The notes under the pieces: generated by a model | Seen by the model: the letters and a program-made list of their open reading frames with translations, nothing else | What the model was told of the DNA's origin: nothing | Databases searched by the model: none | Made by a program: the position numbers and the translations under genes | In this document: positions 53,462 through 61,097 of the stretch, in pieces | Layout of the letters: each line of letters begins with the position of its first letter | Numbering within the stretch: the first letter of the stretch is position 1 | Assembly: GCF_003386865.1 (NCBI RefSeq) | Contig: NZ_QTUA01000001.1 | Coordinates: 620,001-684,000, forward strand | Length of the DNA: 64,000 bases | Direction of reading: 5' to 3' | DNA from: Calidifontibacter indicus | GTDB lineage: Bacteria > Actinomycetota > Actinomycetes > Actinomycetales > Dermatophilaceae

Positions 53462-54499
53462 TCAGCGGGTGGGGTCGACCATCGTCATGCCCGCGACGGT
53501 CGCCCGGTCGAGAGTGGGCAGCAGCGCGGCTGCCTCCTCGAGTCCGATGACGCGTTCGATGAGCCGCTGCGGTTGCAGGTCGCCGGCCTCGATCAGTCGC
53601 ATCATCTCGGGGTAGTCGACCGCCGCCATGCCGTGGCTGCCCAAGACGTCGAGCTCCCAACCGATCACCCGCGCCATCGGCACCCGCGGGTGCCCCTCGA
53701 CCGGCGGCAGCAGACCGACCTGCACGTGCCGTCCGCGCCGGCGCAGGCTGAGAATCGCGTCGGCGCAGGTCTGCTCACTGCCCACCGCGTCGACGGAGAC
53801 ATGGCTGCCGCCGCCGGTGAGTTCGTGGACGGCGACGGGCACGTCGGACGCGTCGGCGAGCACGGTGTGCTCGGCACCGGCGGCGGACGCCGCGGCGAGG
53901 GCTTCGGGGTTGCGGTCGACCGCGACCACTCGGCCACCGAGAGCGCGGGCGATCATCACCGTGCTCAGGCCCACGCCGCCGGCTCCGACGACGGTGACCC
54001 ACTCGCCCGCGGCGAGCCGTGCCCGGCCGACCAGCGCACGGTAGGCGGTGGCGAACCGGCAGCCCAGGCTCGCTGCCGTGGCGAACTCGACCTGCTCGGG
54101 CAGAGCGATGAGGTTGGTGTCGGCGGCGTGCAGCGCGACATATTCGGCGAACGAGCCCCAGTGGGTGAACCCCGGCTGTTGCTGGTCGGGGCAGACCTGC
54201 GCCTGCCCGCTGCGGCACCATTCGCAGACGCCGCAGCCGCACACGAAGGGCACCGTCACCCGGTCACCGACCCGCCACTTGGTGACGCCAGCGCCGACCT
54301 CGGCGATCACTCCGGCGAGCTCGTGGCCCGGCACGTGCGGGAAGGCGATGTCGTCGTGTCCGGCCCAGGCGTGCCAGTCGCTGCGGCACATGCCGGTGGC
54401 CATCACCTTGACGACCACGCCGCCGGCGGGGGCCGAGGGTTCCGCGACCTCGCGGACCTCGGGTTGGGCTCGGACGGCGTCGATGACCACGGCACGCAT
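53462..54499 (-). CDS. Zinc-dependent alcohol dehydrogenase
   Basis: 345 aa MDR. Catalytic zinc ligands: Cys in TGMCRSDWHAW and GHE in VPGHELAGVI. Structural zinc cysteines CGCGVCEWCRSGQAQVC. Rossmann loop VVGAGGVGLSTVMIARALGG and VDRNPEAL (NAD preference suggested by Asp). The alcohol substrate cannot be assigned. It is a single gene. Confidence 0.92.
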   Translation of the reverse strand: MRAVVIDAVRAQPEVREVAEPSAPAGGVVVKVMATGMCRSDWHAWAGHDDIAFPHVPGHELAGVIAEVGAGVTKWRVGDRVTVPFVCGCGVCEWCRSGQAQVCPDQQQPGFTHWGSFAEYVALHAADTNLIALPEQVEFATAASLGCRFATAYRALVGRARLAAGEWVTVVGAGGVGLSTVMIARALGGRVVAVDRNPEALAAASAAGAEHTVLADASDVPVAVHELTGGGSHVSVDAVGSEQTCADAILSLRRRGRHVQVGLLPPVEGHPRVPMARVIGWELDVLGSHGMAAVDYPEMMRLIEAGDLQPQRLIERVIGLEEAAALLPTLDRATVAGMTMVDPTR

Positions 54500-54525
54500 G
54501 GGCTCACCTTAGGTGGGCGGCCGGG

Positions 54526-54939
54526 TCATGAGTCGAGTGCTCCCATTCCCGCGAGGAATGCCGCTCGCATCTGTGGATGGGCGGGCGTGGGGAGCGCGTC
54601 GATCTCGAACCAGCCGACGTCGGTGTGCTCCTCAGGCGCGTAGTTGCGCGGCTCACCGCGCCATTCGCGGACGGCCCACGCGCTCGCGATCGCGGGCGCA
54701 TCGGACCGCCCGGTGGTGAGGCGGTAGAGGTGCGCCGCGCTCGACGTGTCGATGTGCACTCCGAGCTCCTCGTGCAGCTCGCGACTCAGCGCCTCGAGCT
54801 CCGACTCGCCGTGTTCGATGCAGCCGCCGGGCAGATCCCAGATGTCGGGGTTGGCGCGCTTGGCTGGGTTGCGGCGAACGAGAAAGGCGCGCCCTCCGCG
54901 CAGCAACGCGCCGAGCACGACGTCGGGTTCTCGGTCCAT
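54526..54939 (-). CDS. NUDIX hydrolase
   Basis: A 137-residue single-domain NUDIX protein: FLVRRNPAKRANPDIWDLPG leads into the NUDIX box GGCIEHGESELEALSREL and HEELGV (all catalytic Glu/Arg present). The substrate is a nucleoside diphosphate derivative of unknown type. ADP-ribose is an attractive guess because the divergent neighbour is an ADP-ribosylglycohydrolase, but nothing in the sequence proves it. The divergent interval is 123 bases. Confidence 0.9.
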   Translation of the reverse strand: MDREPDVVLGALLRGGRAFLVRRNPAKRANPDIWDLPGGCIEHGESELEALSRELHEELGVHIDTSSAAHLYRLTTGRSDAPAIASAWAVREWRGEPRNYAPEEHTDVGWFEIDALPTPAHPQMRAAFLAGMGALDS

Positions 54940-54994
54940 GACGCCATTGCACCACCTGGTGCCGACAGCCCCGGGCCTCCTTGAAGAAGTCGGG

Positions 54995-55024
54995 TTGACA
55001 AGAACTGCGGAATGGACCTAAATT
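54995..55024 (+). promoter_or_regulatory. Promoter of the ADP-ribosylglycohydrolase cassette, copy 1
   Basis: TTGACA (54995-55000) and TAAATT (55019-55024) are separated by 18 bases. The same hexamers and spacing recur at 61038-61067 before the decayed copy. GACAA at the -35 and TTGTC after the -10 form an inverted pair that could be an operator. GGGGAG is the ribosome site before ATG 55063. Confidence 0.65.
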
Positions 55025-55062
55025 GTCGAGGAGACAAGAATATTTGAAGATCGGGGAGAACG

Positions 55063-56535
55063 ATGAAGCTGACCACCACACAACGCGACCGCGCCGCCGG
55101 CGTGCTGCTCGGCCAGGCCTGCGGCGACGCACTTGGAGTTCCGTACGAGTTCGGGCGGCCGCCGATGAAGCACGACCCGGTGATGAAGGGCGGCGGTCTC
55201 GGGCCCTACGCGCCGGGGGAGTGGAGCGACGACACCCAGATGGCGATCTGCATCGCCCGGGTGGCTGCGACCGGGGCCGACTTGACCGGCGAAGCGGCAC
55301 TGGACGAGATCGCGAGGGCGTTCGTCGACTGGCGGCGTCACGGCGCGAGCGACATCGGCAACCAGACGGCCGCGGTGCTCGGCGCCGGGGAGGTCGACGC
55401 CCGCAACCATGCGTGCGGCTCCGGGCGGAGCGGCGACGAGCCCGGCTACCCGTGGGCGACATCCCTGCTGAAGGCGGCGAACGACTTCACCGCGACCCAC
55501 TCACGCTCGGCCGGCAACGGCGCGCTGATGCGTAACGGCATCGTCGGCCTGACGAGGCTGCACGACCGTCAAGCGACCGCGCGGGCGGCGACTGCGGTGG
55601 CGTCACTGACGCACGCCGACCCCCTCGTCGCCGACTCGTGCGTGCTGCACGCGGAGGCGGTTCGGGTGGCGGTCATCGAAGGGCGACTCGACCTGCGTGC
55701 CGGGCTCGATCTCATTCCGGCGCAGCGGCATTCGCAGTGGACGGCGTGGATCGACAGCGCGGCGAACGCAGATCCCGCGTCGATCGATGGCAACGGCTCC
55801 ACCTTCGGGGCGCTGCGAGCAGCTTGGGCCGCGATCACCTCGACCGACGACGGTTCGCCGGGTCACGCCCGGCGCGCACTCATCGCGGCGGCGCGGGCCG
55901 GTCACGACACCGACACGGTCGCCGCCATCACCGGCGCGCTGGTCGGCGCACGGTACGGGGTCTCCGGCCTGCCCGCGGCCTGGCGCCGCCGGGTACACGG
56001 CTGGCCGGGCATGCGCGGACGCGACCTGATCGAGCTCGCGCTGCGCACGGTCGGCGAGTGCGACGACACCACCTGGCCGGCCCGTGACCACGAGAAGAGT
56101 TGGGGCGGGGCGATCGAGGTGCCGGTGTCGTGGTCAGACCGGCTGACCATCGGCAATCAGGCGGCGCTCGCCACCACGAAGGCGACCGCGGTGGTGTCGT
56201 TGTCTCGGATCGGCCGGCTCGAAGACCGCGCCACCGAGAAACACGTGCAGGCGTGGCTGGTCGACAACGACGATCCGGCCGCGCACAACGACCTCGCCTA
56301 CGCGCTGAACGACGCCGCGTCCGCTGTTCAGGAGTTGCTCGACGAAGGCGAGACGGTCTTCCTGCACTGCGTGCACGCACACCACCGCACGCCGTCCGTG
56401 GCGTTGTTGCACGCGATGCGGTTCGGCGGGCTGGGGCAGCGCGACGCCGTGCGCGCCGTGCGAACGGCGTTGGGGAACAACGATTTCGACGGCCTGCTCT
56501 GGCACGTCGCACTCAAGGGAGGGGAATCCGCATGA
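55063..56535 (+). CDS. ADP-ribosylglycohydrolase fused to dual-specificity-phosphatase-like domain
   Basis: 490 aa. Residues 1 to about 300 are a DraG/ARH-type hydrolase: GQACGDALGVPYEFG (16-30), GEWSDDTQMAICIARV (Asp56, Asp57 and Thr58 metal ligands), AGNGALMRNGIVGL, and GHDTDTVAAITGALVGA (Asp282, Asp284). Residues of about 355-490 carry WLVDNDDPAAHNDL and the phosphatase P-loop HCVHAHHRTPS (Cys436, Arg442). It would remove ADP-ribose from a protein, nucleic acid or small molecule and might process a phosphoryl group as well (inference). The next gene overlaps by four bases (ATGA). It has a shared promoter architecture with the second copy. Confidence 0.88.
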   Translation: MKLTTTQRDRAAGVLLGQACGDALGVPYEFGRPPMKHDPVMKGGGLGPYAPGEWSDDTQMAICIARVAATGADLTGEAALDEIARAFVDWRRHGASDIGNQTAAVLGAGEVDARNHACGSGRSGDEPGYPWATSLLKAANDFTATHSRSAGNGALMRNGIVGLTRLHDRQATARAATAVASLTHADPLVADSCVLHAEAVRVAVIEGRLDLRAGLDLIPAQRHSQWTAWIDSAANADPASIDGNGSTFGALRAAWAAITSTDDGSPGHARRALIAAARAGHDTDTVAAITGALVGARYGVSGLPAAWRRRVHGWPGMRGRDLIELALRTVGECDDTTWPARDHEKSWGGAIEVPVSWSDRLTIGNQAALATTKATAVVSLSRIGRLEDRATEKHVQAWLVDNDDPAAHNDLAYALNDAASAVQELLDEGETVFLHCVHAHHRTPSVALLHAMRFGGLGQRDAVRAVRTALGNNDFDGLLWHVALKGGESA

Positions 56536-57502
56536 ACAATGACATGAGCGAGATCGCGCGGAGGCAGGAGCGGTTCCGCGCCATGATGATCGGCCTCGCG
56601 CTCGGCGACGCGCGCCTCGGCCCAGACGGAGAAACGCTCGTTGCCGGCGCGGCCACCGATCTGGCGATGCGTCAGTTGCACGCGCTGATCCGGTCGTGGC
56701 GCCCGCAAGGCTCGCGCAACGAGTCGACGCTGACTCAAGCCACGATCAACGACCTGCAGTCTTCGTCTACAACACCGACGAGCCGACGAGTGTGCAGTTG
56801 GAGCCGCGCCCGTGGTTCGCGGCCAACCCGCTGTTCCAAAAGCGGCGGGGCAATCCGCGAGCCACGGTCGAAGCGGTGAACGACGGTCTGAAGTACTTCG
56901 GTGGCACGTCGAAGGGCGTCCACGGGTTGCTGCGAGCAGCGCCGCTATGTGCTCTCGCGCTCATCCCTACGGCCGATGACCTGAAGGAAATGGTGTCGCT
57001 GTCGGTGAGCCTCACGCACGACACGCACTACGTCGCGCACCCGGCGATCATCTTCTGCCAGTTGCTGGCCCGACTGGCCACCTCGCCGACGACGGAGTGC
57101 CTGGACGTCATCGTCAACCTGTTCTCCGAGGCGCCGGTGACGAAGGTGGACGACTACTTCACAACGGCCGGCGGCGAGGTCGACCTCGACCACCTGAGGG
57201 CGGTCGCTGCCAACGGCCGAGCCCACCGCGTGCTCGCGGCCGGGATGTACCTCGCCACCTGCGACGCCGAACTCGACGGTGCGATGGGTTTCGCGGGCGA
57301 GACCGCTGACGGGGACGGTGTTGCCGCCGTGGCGGGCGCGCTGATCGGTGCGTCGACCGGAGTTACGCCGTGGATGGACGAGCAGTTCGCCAAGCACGAG
57401 TACGTCTGGCAGATAGAGGTGTTGGTGCGCGATCTGTTCGTGGTGGCGCTGACGACGGACGATCCGTTGGTGGCGATGGCGGTGCGGTACCCGGGGTGGT
57501 GA
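56532..57502 (+). pseudogene. ADP-ribosylglycohydrolase-like gene, copy 1, one-base deletion
   Basis: A 971-base frame that encodes about 323 residues if one base is restored. Copy 2 reads CAGTCGTTCGTC where this copy reads CAGTCTTCGTC (56758-56768), so one G is missing. The N-terminus (MMIGLALGDARLGPDGETLV), middle (SKGVHGLLRAAPLC) and C-terminus (DGVAAVAGALIGASTG) follow the ARH fold, but the usual GDALG, NGSLMR and DTDT metal motifs are degenerate. A catalytic role is doubtful even before the frameshift; it may have been a regulatory or partner subunit. Confidence 0.8.
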
Positions 57503-57637
57503 GGATGAAGAATGGAAGGTCCAGTCGGAGGTGATCGGCGATCCGGCGCCAGACCACGCCCGCATGGTTCAGCCGGCGGGCGGGACTGCACGCCCACGCT
57601 CGTGCAGTATCTCCACCAACGAGCCCGACGGAGTGGG

Positions 57638-57643
57638 TACATT
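57638..57643 (+). promoter_or_regulatory. Candidate -10 element for a leaderless GTPase transcript
   Basis: TACATT lies six bases before ATG 57650, which would place the transcription start at or next to the start codon. No ribosome site is present. The TGGGT/ACCCA pair flanks this -10. No convincing -35. Confidence 0.4.
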
Positions 57644-57649
57644 CACCCA

Positions 57650-58834
57650 ATGGCTAAGTACCCCAGGGTCCGGGAGCAACACGTCGCCGTCTTCGGTGAG
57701 TCAGGTTCCGGCAAGACCGTTCTTGTCTCATCCTTCTACGGACCGACCCAGCAGGGGTCGTACAAGAACGACCTTTGGGACCTCGTCGCCGACGACACGG
57801 GCCAGGGGAGCAGGCTCAACCGCAACTTCGTCGGGATGCGGGATCATGCGACTGCTCCTCCGCCCACCCGGACGGATTCGACGACCTACTACTTCTCGGT
57901 GAAGCTGAAAGGCGACACTGCTACTGCGTCGAAAGACCGTACGTTCGACACCCTCCGCCTCGCGTGGCATGACTGCCCGGGTGAGTGGTTTGAGGAGACA
58001 CCGTCCAGTGCAGCGGAGGAAAGTCGGCGGGTGGACACGTTCCGGTCTCTCATGCGCTCCGACGTAGCCATGTTCCTTGTTGATGGTCGCAAGCTTCTGG
58101 AGCACCGTGGCGAAGAAGAGCGGTACCTCAGTACCTTGTTCACCAACTTCAGGCAGGGGCTGCTTCGGATCAAGGGCGATCTTCAGGCCGACGACGAGCG
58201 AATCGTCGAGTTCCCGCGCATCTGGATCATCGCCCTCTCGAAGGCCGACCTGCTGCCCGAACTCGACGTCCACGCCTTCCGCGACATGATCACCTGGAAG
58301 GCACTCGGAGACGTGGAGCGGCTGCGCAGCACCATTGCGGAGCTCGTCGACACGCCCGAAGCGCTGTCGGTCGGAGATGACTTCCTCTTGTTGTCGTCTG
58401 CCAAGTTCGAGCTCGCACCCGATCGCGATAATGCACCGGAGAGCATCGACGTGACTCGGCAAATGGGTGTTGACCTCGTCCTTCCCATCGCAACCGCCCT
58501 GCCGCTCGAGCGTCGCGTGCAATGGACGGCTCGCATGAACATTCCTCGCAAGGTGCTCGACTCCCTTGCTGACGGCGCCGAGACAATTGCGGCGGGACTC
58601 GTTGCCGGAGGCTTCCTGACCAAGGTTGTTGCGAAGGTGCCCAGGGTGGGCAGGCTCTCAACAGCCGCATCACCGGCTCTCGTCGCTGCAGCACGGCTCG
58701 CCGGCGACGCGCTCAAGGACGCGAACGAGCAGGCTCGCGCCAATCGTGATGTGCTCGCTGCAACCCTCACGCAGTTCAAGCTCGACTTGGAGCGAGGGGT
58801 CGAAGAGCGACTGCTGTTGACGAGCCGGAAGTGA
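57650..58834 (+). CDS. TRAFAC-type GTPase (conflict-system, DO-GTPase-like)
   Basis: 394 aa. P-loop GESGSGKT (16-23), G3-like DCPGEW (108-113), and SKAD (197-200) in place of NKxD. Residues 120-180 hold a variable insertion. The C-terminal third is Gly/Ala-rich (LVAGGFLTKVVAKVPRVGRL, possibly membrane-touching) and ends in a charged helix (ANRDVLAATLTQFKLDLERG). GESGSGKT followed by LVSSFYG resembles GTPases of the double-GTPase (DO-GTPase) systems described in bacterial conflict loci; the assignment rests on motifs only. ATG 57650 is translationally coupled to the next gene (GTGA). Confidence 0.75.
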   Translation: MAKYPRVREQHVAVFGESGSGKTVLVSSFYGPTQQGSYKNDLWDLVADDTGQGSRLNRNFVGMRDHATAPPPTRTDSTTYYFSVKLKGDTATASKDRTFDTLRLAWHDCPGEWFEETPSSAAEESRRVDTFRSLMRSDVAMFLVDGRKLLEHRGEEERYLSTLFTNFRQGLLRIKGDLQADDERIVEFPRIWIIALSKADLLPELDVHAFRDMITWKALGDVERLRSTIAELVDTPEALSVGDDFLLLSSAKFELAPDRDNAPESIDVTRQMGVDLVLPIATALPLERRVQWTARMNIPRKVLDSLADGAETIAAGLVAGGFLTKVVAKVPRVGRLSTAASPALVAAARLAGDALKDANEQARANRDVLAATLTQFKLDLERGVEERLLLTSRK

Positions 58835-59199
58835 CGTCCGCTTCTCCCGACGTGGCCGGGCTGATTTGGTTGACCAGAGGCAAGTCGTGGGGTTTCCGCT
58901 TCATCTTGGACGGCGGCCTGCCCGACCCGTTGCCGGAATACGAGCGAGTGTTCGAGCGAGTTGATCAGGACGAGCCCGCCGCGTGTGATCGGGTGGCCGG
59001 CGCCGTGGCTCTCCGTTTCCCGGATCCGCAAAAGCGACGCGACGCGTCTGGACGCGTCATCCCGCACGATTTCGTCGTGCCAGAAGAACTTGGACTCGCT
59101 ATCGAGACAGTGGATGTCGGAATCGAGCTCGTCTGGCCGCTTGTCTCAGAGTGGTACGACCGGGTCTGGGACGCGGCCAAACCGGTTGCCGACACGTAG
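58831..59199 (+). CDS. Small protein coupled to the GTPase, unrecognised
   Basis: 122 aa, acidic and soluble, no signal or TM. Visible features are LIWLTRGKSWGFRFILDGGLPDPL near the N-terminus, a conserved-looking DPQKRRDASGRVIPHDFVVP stretch, and a hydrophobic C-terminal helix (VGIELVWPLVSEWYDRVW). I do not recognise the family. GTG 58831 overlaps the GTPase stop (GTGA), so the two proteins are made in fixed ratio and probably interact (inference). Confidence 0.7.
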   Translation: MTSASPDVAGLIWLTRGKSWGFRFILDGGLPDPLPEYERVFERVDQDEPAACDRVAGAVALRFPDPQKRRDASGRVIPHDFVVPEELGLAIETVDVGIELVWPLVSEWYDRVWDAAKPVADT

Positions 59200-59281
59200 C
59201 CTCATCTACCGGTTCGGGGCCGGTGCGGAGCGTTCGTTCGAGCAGTTGCTGGCGGCGTTGGTGCGGCGGCTTCCGGTGTGA
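59200..59281 (+). pseudogene. C-terminal remnant of an unidentified protein
   Basis: The frame LIYRFGAGAERSFEQLLAAL then VRRLPV and a stop (59279) reads like the natural end of a folded protein, but there is no start codon and no upstream partner. It may be a deletion scar next to the hairpin at 59289. Low certainty. Confidence 0.35.
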
Positions 59282-59288
59282 GTGCCGT

Positions 59289-59326
59289 GGCGCCGGCCGA
59301 CACGTTTGCAGGTGTCGGCCGGCGCC
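59289..59326. terminator. GGCGCCGGCCGACAC hairpin, copy 2
   Basis: Perfect 15-base arms (GGCGCCGGCCGACAC / GTGTCGGCCGGCGCC). The hairpin and about 15 bases after it match the element at 50292-50329 that follows the intact flavin reductase gene. Confidence 0.75.
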
Positions 59327-59340
59327 CATTCGGCCGGGTG

Positions 59341-59385
59341 TCAGGACCACGAGCCGCCGAGACCGTCGGCGGCTGCGGCTCGAAG
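59341..59385 (-). pseudogene. C-terminal stub of a flavin reductase paralogue
   Basis: The minus strand ends RAAAADGLGGSWS-stop, matching the intact flavin reductase end SAAAADGLEGAPA-stop at 50345, at the same distance from an almost identical hairpin. Only 14 or so codons remain before the sequence merges with the end of the OGG-fold gene. Confidence 0.6.
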
Positions 59386-59389
59386 AGGG

Positions 59390-60139
59390 CTATTCGAGGA
59401 CTTCGTCCGCAAACAGGGCTCGCTCGATCTCGTCTGGCGAGATCTCGATGTCGCGATCGCTGCTCTCCTCTGCGGCCCACCGCTCGAGCAACTCGCAGTA
59501 GCTCACGTAGGTGTCCGTGTACCAGTTGTAGGAGTAGTTGTTGCCCCGGTGTGGCAACGAGCGCCAGCCGGCGTCTCGGGCCAGATTGTGAGCGACGCGC
59601 GCATCGAGGATCAGGCAGCGCGTGCCTGGGGTTCCCTCCGATGCGAAGTAGAGGAACTTGGTAAAGAACGCTGGCCCGAGACCACGGATGGCTGTACCTC
59701 CGCGACGAACCAAAGCGCGGTAGGCCTCGGCCGGCTGACCGTCGCGTGCGCTGGCTGCAGCCGTCTGCAACAGAGCGACGTTGTGCTCCCTGCGCTCCGG
59801 GTCCAGCACCGCGTCGATGCGTCGCCGGTTGCCGCGTTGGCTCCGGCCCGTGCCCCAGGCCAGGGTGTTCCACAACAAGGCGAGCAGGGCGTCGTCGTCG
59901 GTCGGGTCGGCAGCAGCGTCGTGCCCAAGGCGAAAGAGGTCGCTGCGGGTGAGCTTGTGGTCAGTCATCTGAACTGTCGCCGAAGCTCCGTGCCGGGTCA
60001 GTTCTCGGTCCCACCAGGTAGTGCCGATCGTCGCCTCGTCGAAGCCGTGATCGAGCACTAAACTCTGGCGCCGTCCGAGGCTTTGGCGCACGTAGTCGGG
60101 CAGCTCGAGGTCGTCAGGGGCGGTAGGTGTGCGACGCAT
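59390..60139 (-). CDS. OGG-fold DNA glycosylase-like protein
   Basis: 249 aa. A helical region with LGHDAAADPTDDDALLALLWNTLAWG is followed by IRGLGPAFFTKFLYFASEG, a helix-hairpin-helix-like segment, and RCLILDARVAHNLARDAGW, where a catalytic Asp would lie in HhH-GPD glycosylases. This matches proteins annotated as 8-oxoguanine DNA glycosylase OGG fold. No catalytic Lys is obvious, so activity is unproven. Such genes are frequent in defence islands. ATG 60139 is chosen; upstream in-frame sequence looks non-coding. Confidence 0.65.
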   Translation of the reverse strand: MRRTPTAPDDLELPDYVRQSLGRRQSLVLDHGFDEATIGTTWWDRELTRHGASATVQMTDHKLTRSDLFRLGHDAAADPTDDDALLALLWNTLAWGTGRSQRGNRRRIDAVLDPERREHNVALLQTAAASARDGQPAEAYRALVRRGGTAIRGLGPAFFTKFLYFASEGTPGTRCLILDARVAHNLARDAGWRSLPHRGNNYSYNWYTDTYVSYCELLERWAAEESSDRDIEISPDEIERALFADEVLE

Positions 60140-60261
60140 GGGGGCGAGACTAATGCTGCGGAACGTGCTGTGCGCGATTCGCGAGCGATTCACGCACGCG
60201 GGTGCCCCGCGCTCGTGAGCATGCGGCACCCACCGAGGTTGTCAGCGGTTGGTTGCACGAT

Positions 60262-61051
60262 GCGTCTATGACGCACATCGTTGACTTTCTTCGGGCCCCT
60301 GCGCCTTCTATGGATCCTCCGCGTCGTGGTCAACCGGCCTCGGAGCGCTCGACGATGTTGCCCGGTTCCAGCCGGGTCGCGTCTGGGTTGTCACGGGCGC
60401 CGGCGCGGCCCAGCTCCTTTGCCAATGGGCCTACGGCTTTGCGACGACGGCAGGGCTCGCGGTGAGCTTCATCGGCTCAGCCGCGCAGCCCGAGAGTGCC
60501 TATCGGCACTGGTTCGGGCGCAACGTCGCCGCCCATCGCCATTCGTTCGACGAGCCGCCGCTCAGCACGGCGGAGCTGAAGGTGGTGCGGGGCGACCCGA
60601 ATCACCTCGTGGATGCGTGGCTCGTCGGAGACGACGACGCGTCGGGTGTGGTCGTGGCCGAGACCGCAGGATGCACCTGTGCCGAGACCGACTGGTTTCG
60701 CCTCTCCTGTTGGCATGTCGGCTCGTCATCGTGGCGGTGCAGCGCGACTGTTGCTTCGAGTGGCATCCGCTGGTCGGCCAGCCGATCGAACCGCACGGAG
60801 CCTGGACGCTTGTCGCAGACGTTCTCCTTGAGCTGCGCCCTAGCGACCACGGCTTCGTCGACCTAGTGGTGCACAAGAAGCGCGACGGGCGCACAGGCGA
60901 GGCGAAGGCTCGCTTCTCAGCGAACACTGGCCAATTCCATGACCTGTCCGCGGCCGACCTCGGCGGCCTCTCGGTTCCACTTCCCGGCTTGCCCCGAGGG
61001 GCATCTGCGGTCTCCCGTGATTCGCCAAAAGGTAGAATTGACAATAACTGA
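60262..61051 (+). pseudogene. Frameshifted unrecognised gene
   Basis: One frame gives VSFIGSAAQPESAYRHWFGR, ELKVVRGDPNHLVDAWLVGD and CTCAETDWFRLS. Near 60710 reading continues in a different frame with VIVAVQRDCCFEWHPLVGQP, EPHGAWTLVADVLLELRP and KARFSANTGQFHDLSAADLG. Both stretches look like real protein and join end to end, so a single frameshift is likely. No family was recognised. It ends just before the second promoter copy. Confidence 0.45.
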
Positions 61052-61067
61052 GCAGACCGCTTAAATT
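61038..61067 (+). promoter_or_regulatory. Promoter of the ADP-ribosylglycohydrolase cassette, copy 2
   Basis: TTGACA (61038-61043) and TAAATT (61062-61067) with an 18-base spacer, as in copy 1; the flanking AACTG and TTGTC are also kept. The spacer sequence itself has diverged, so the two hexamers and spacing appear to be what is conserved. Confidence 0.6.
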
Positions 61068-61097
61068 GTCATCCTAACAAAATATGCAAGTGGAGCG

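Noticed and set aside
54526-54939. NrtR-type NUDIX regulator of the neighbouring ARH gene
   Set aside because: The protein has only a NUDIX domain and no winged helix.
56532-57502. Programmed frameshift in the ARH-like gene
   Set aside because: No slippery heptamer is visible at 56761, and the sister copy has the extra base, so a simple deletion is the better explanation.
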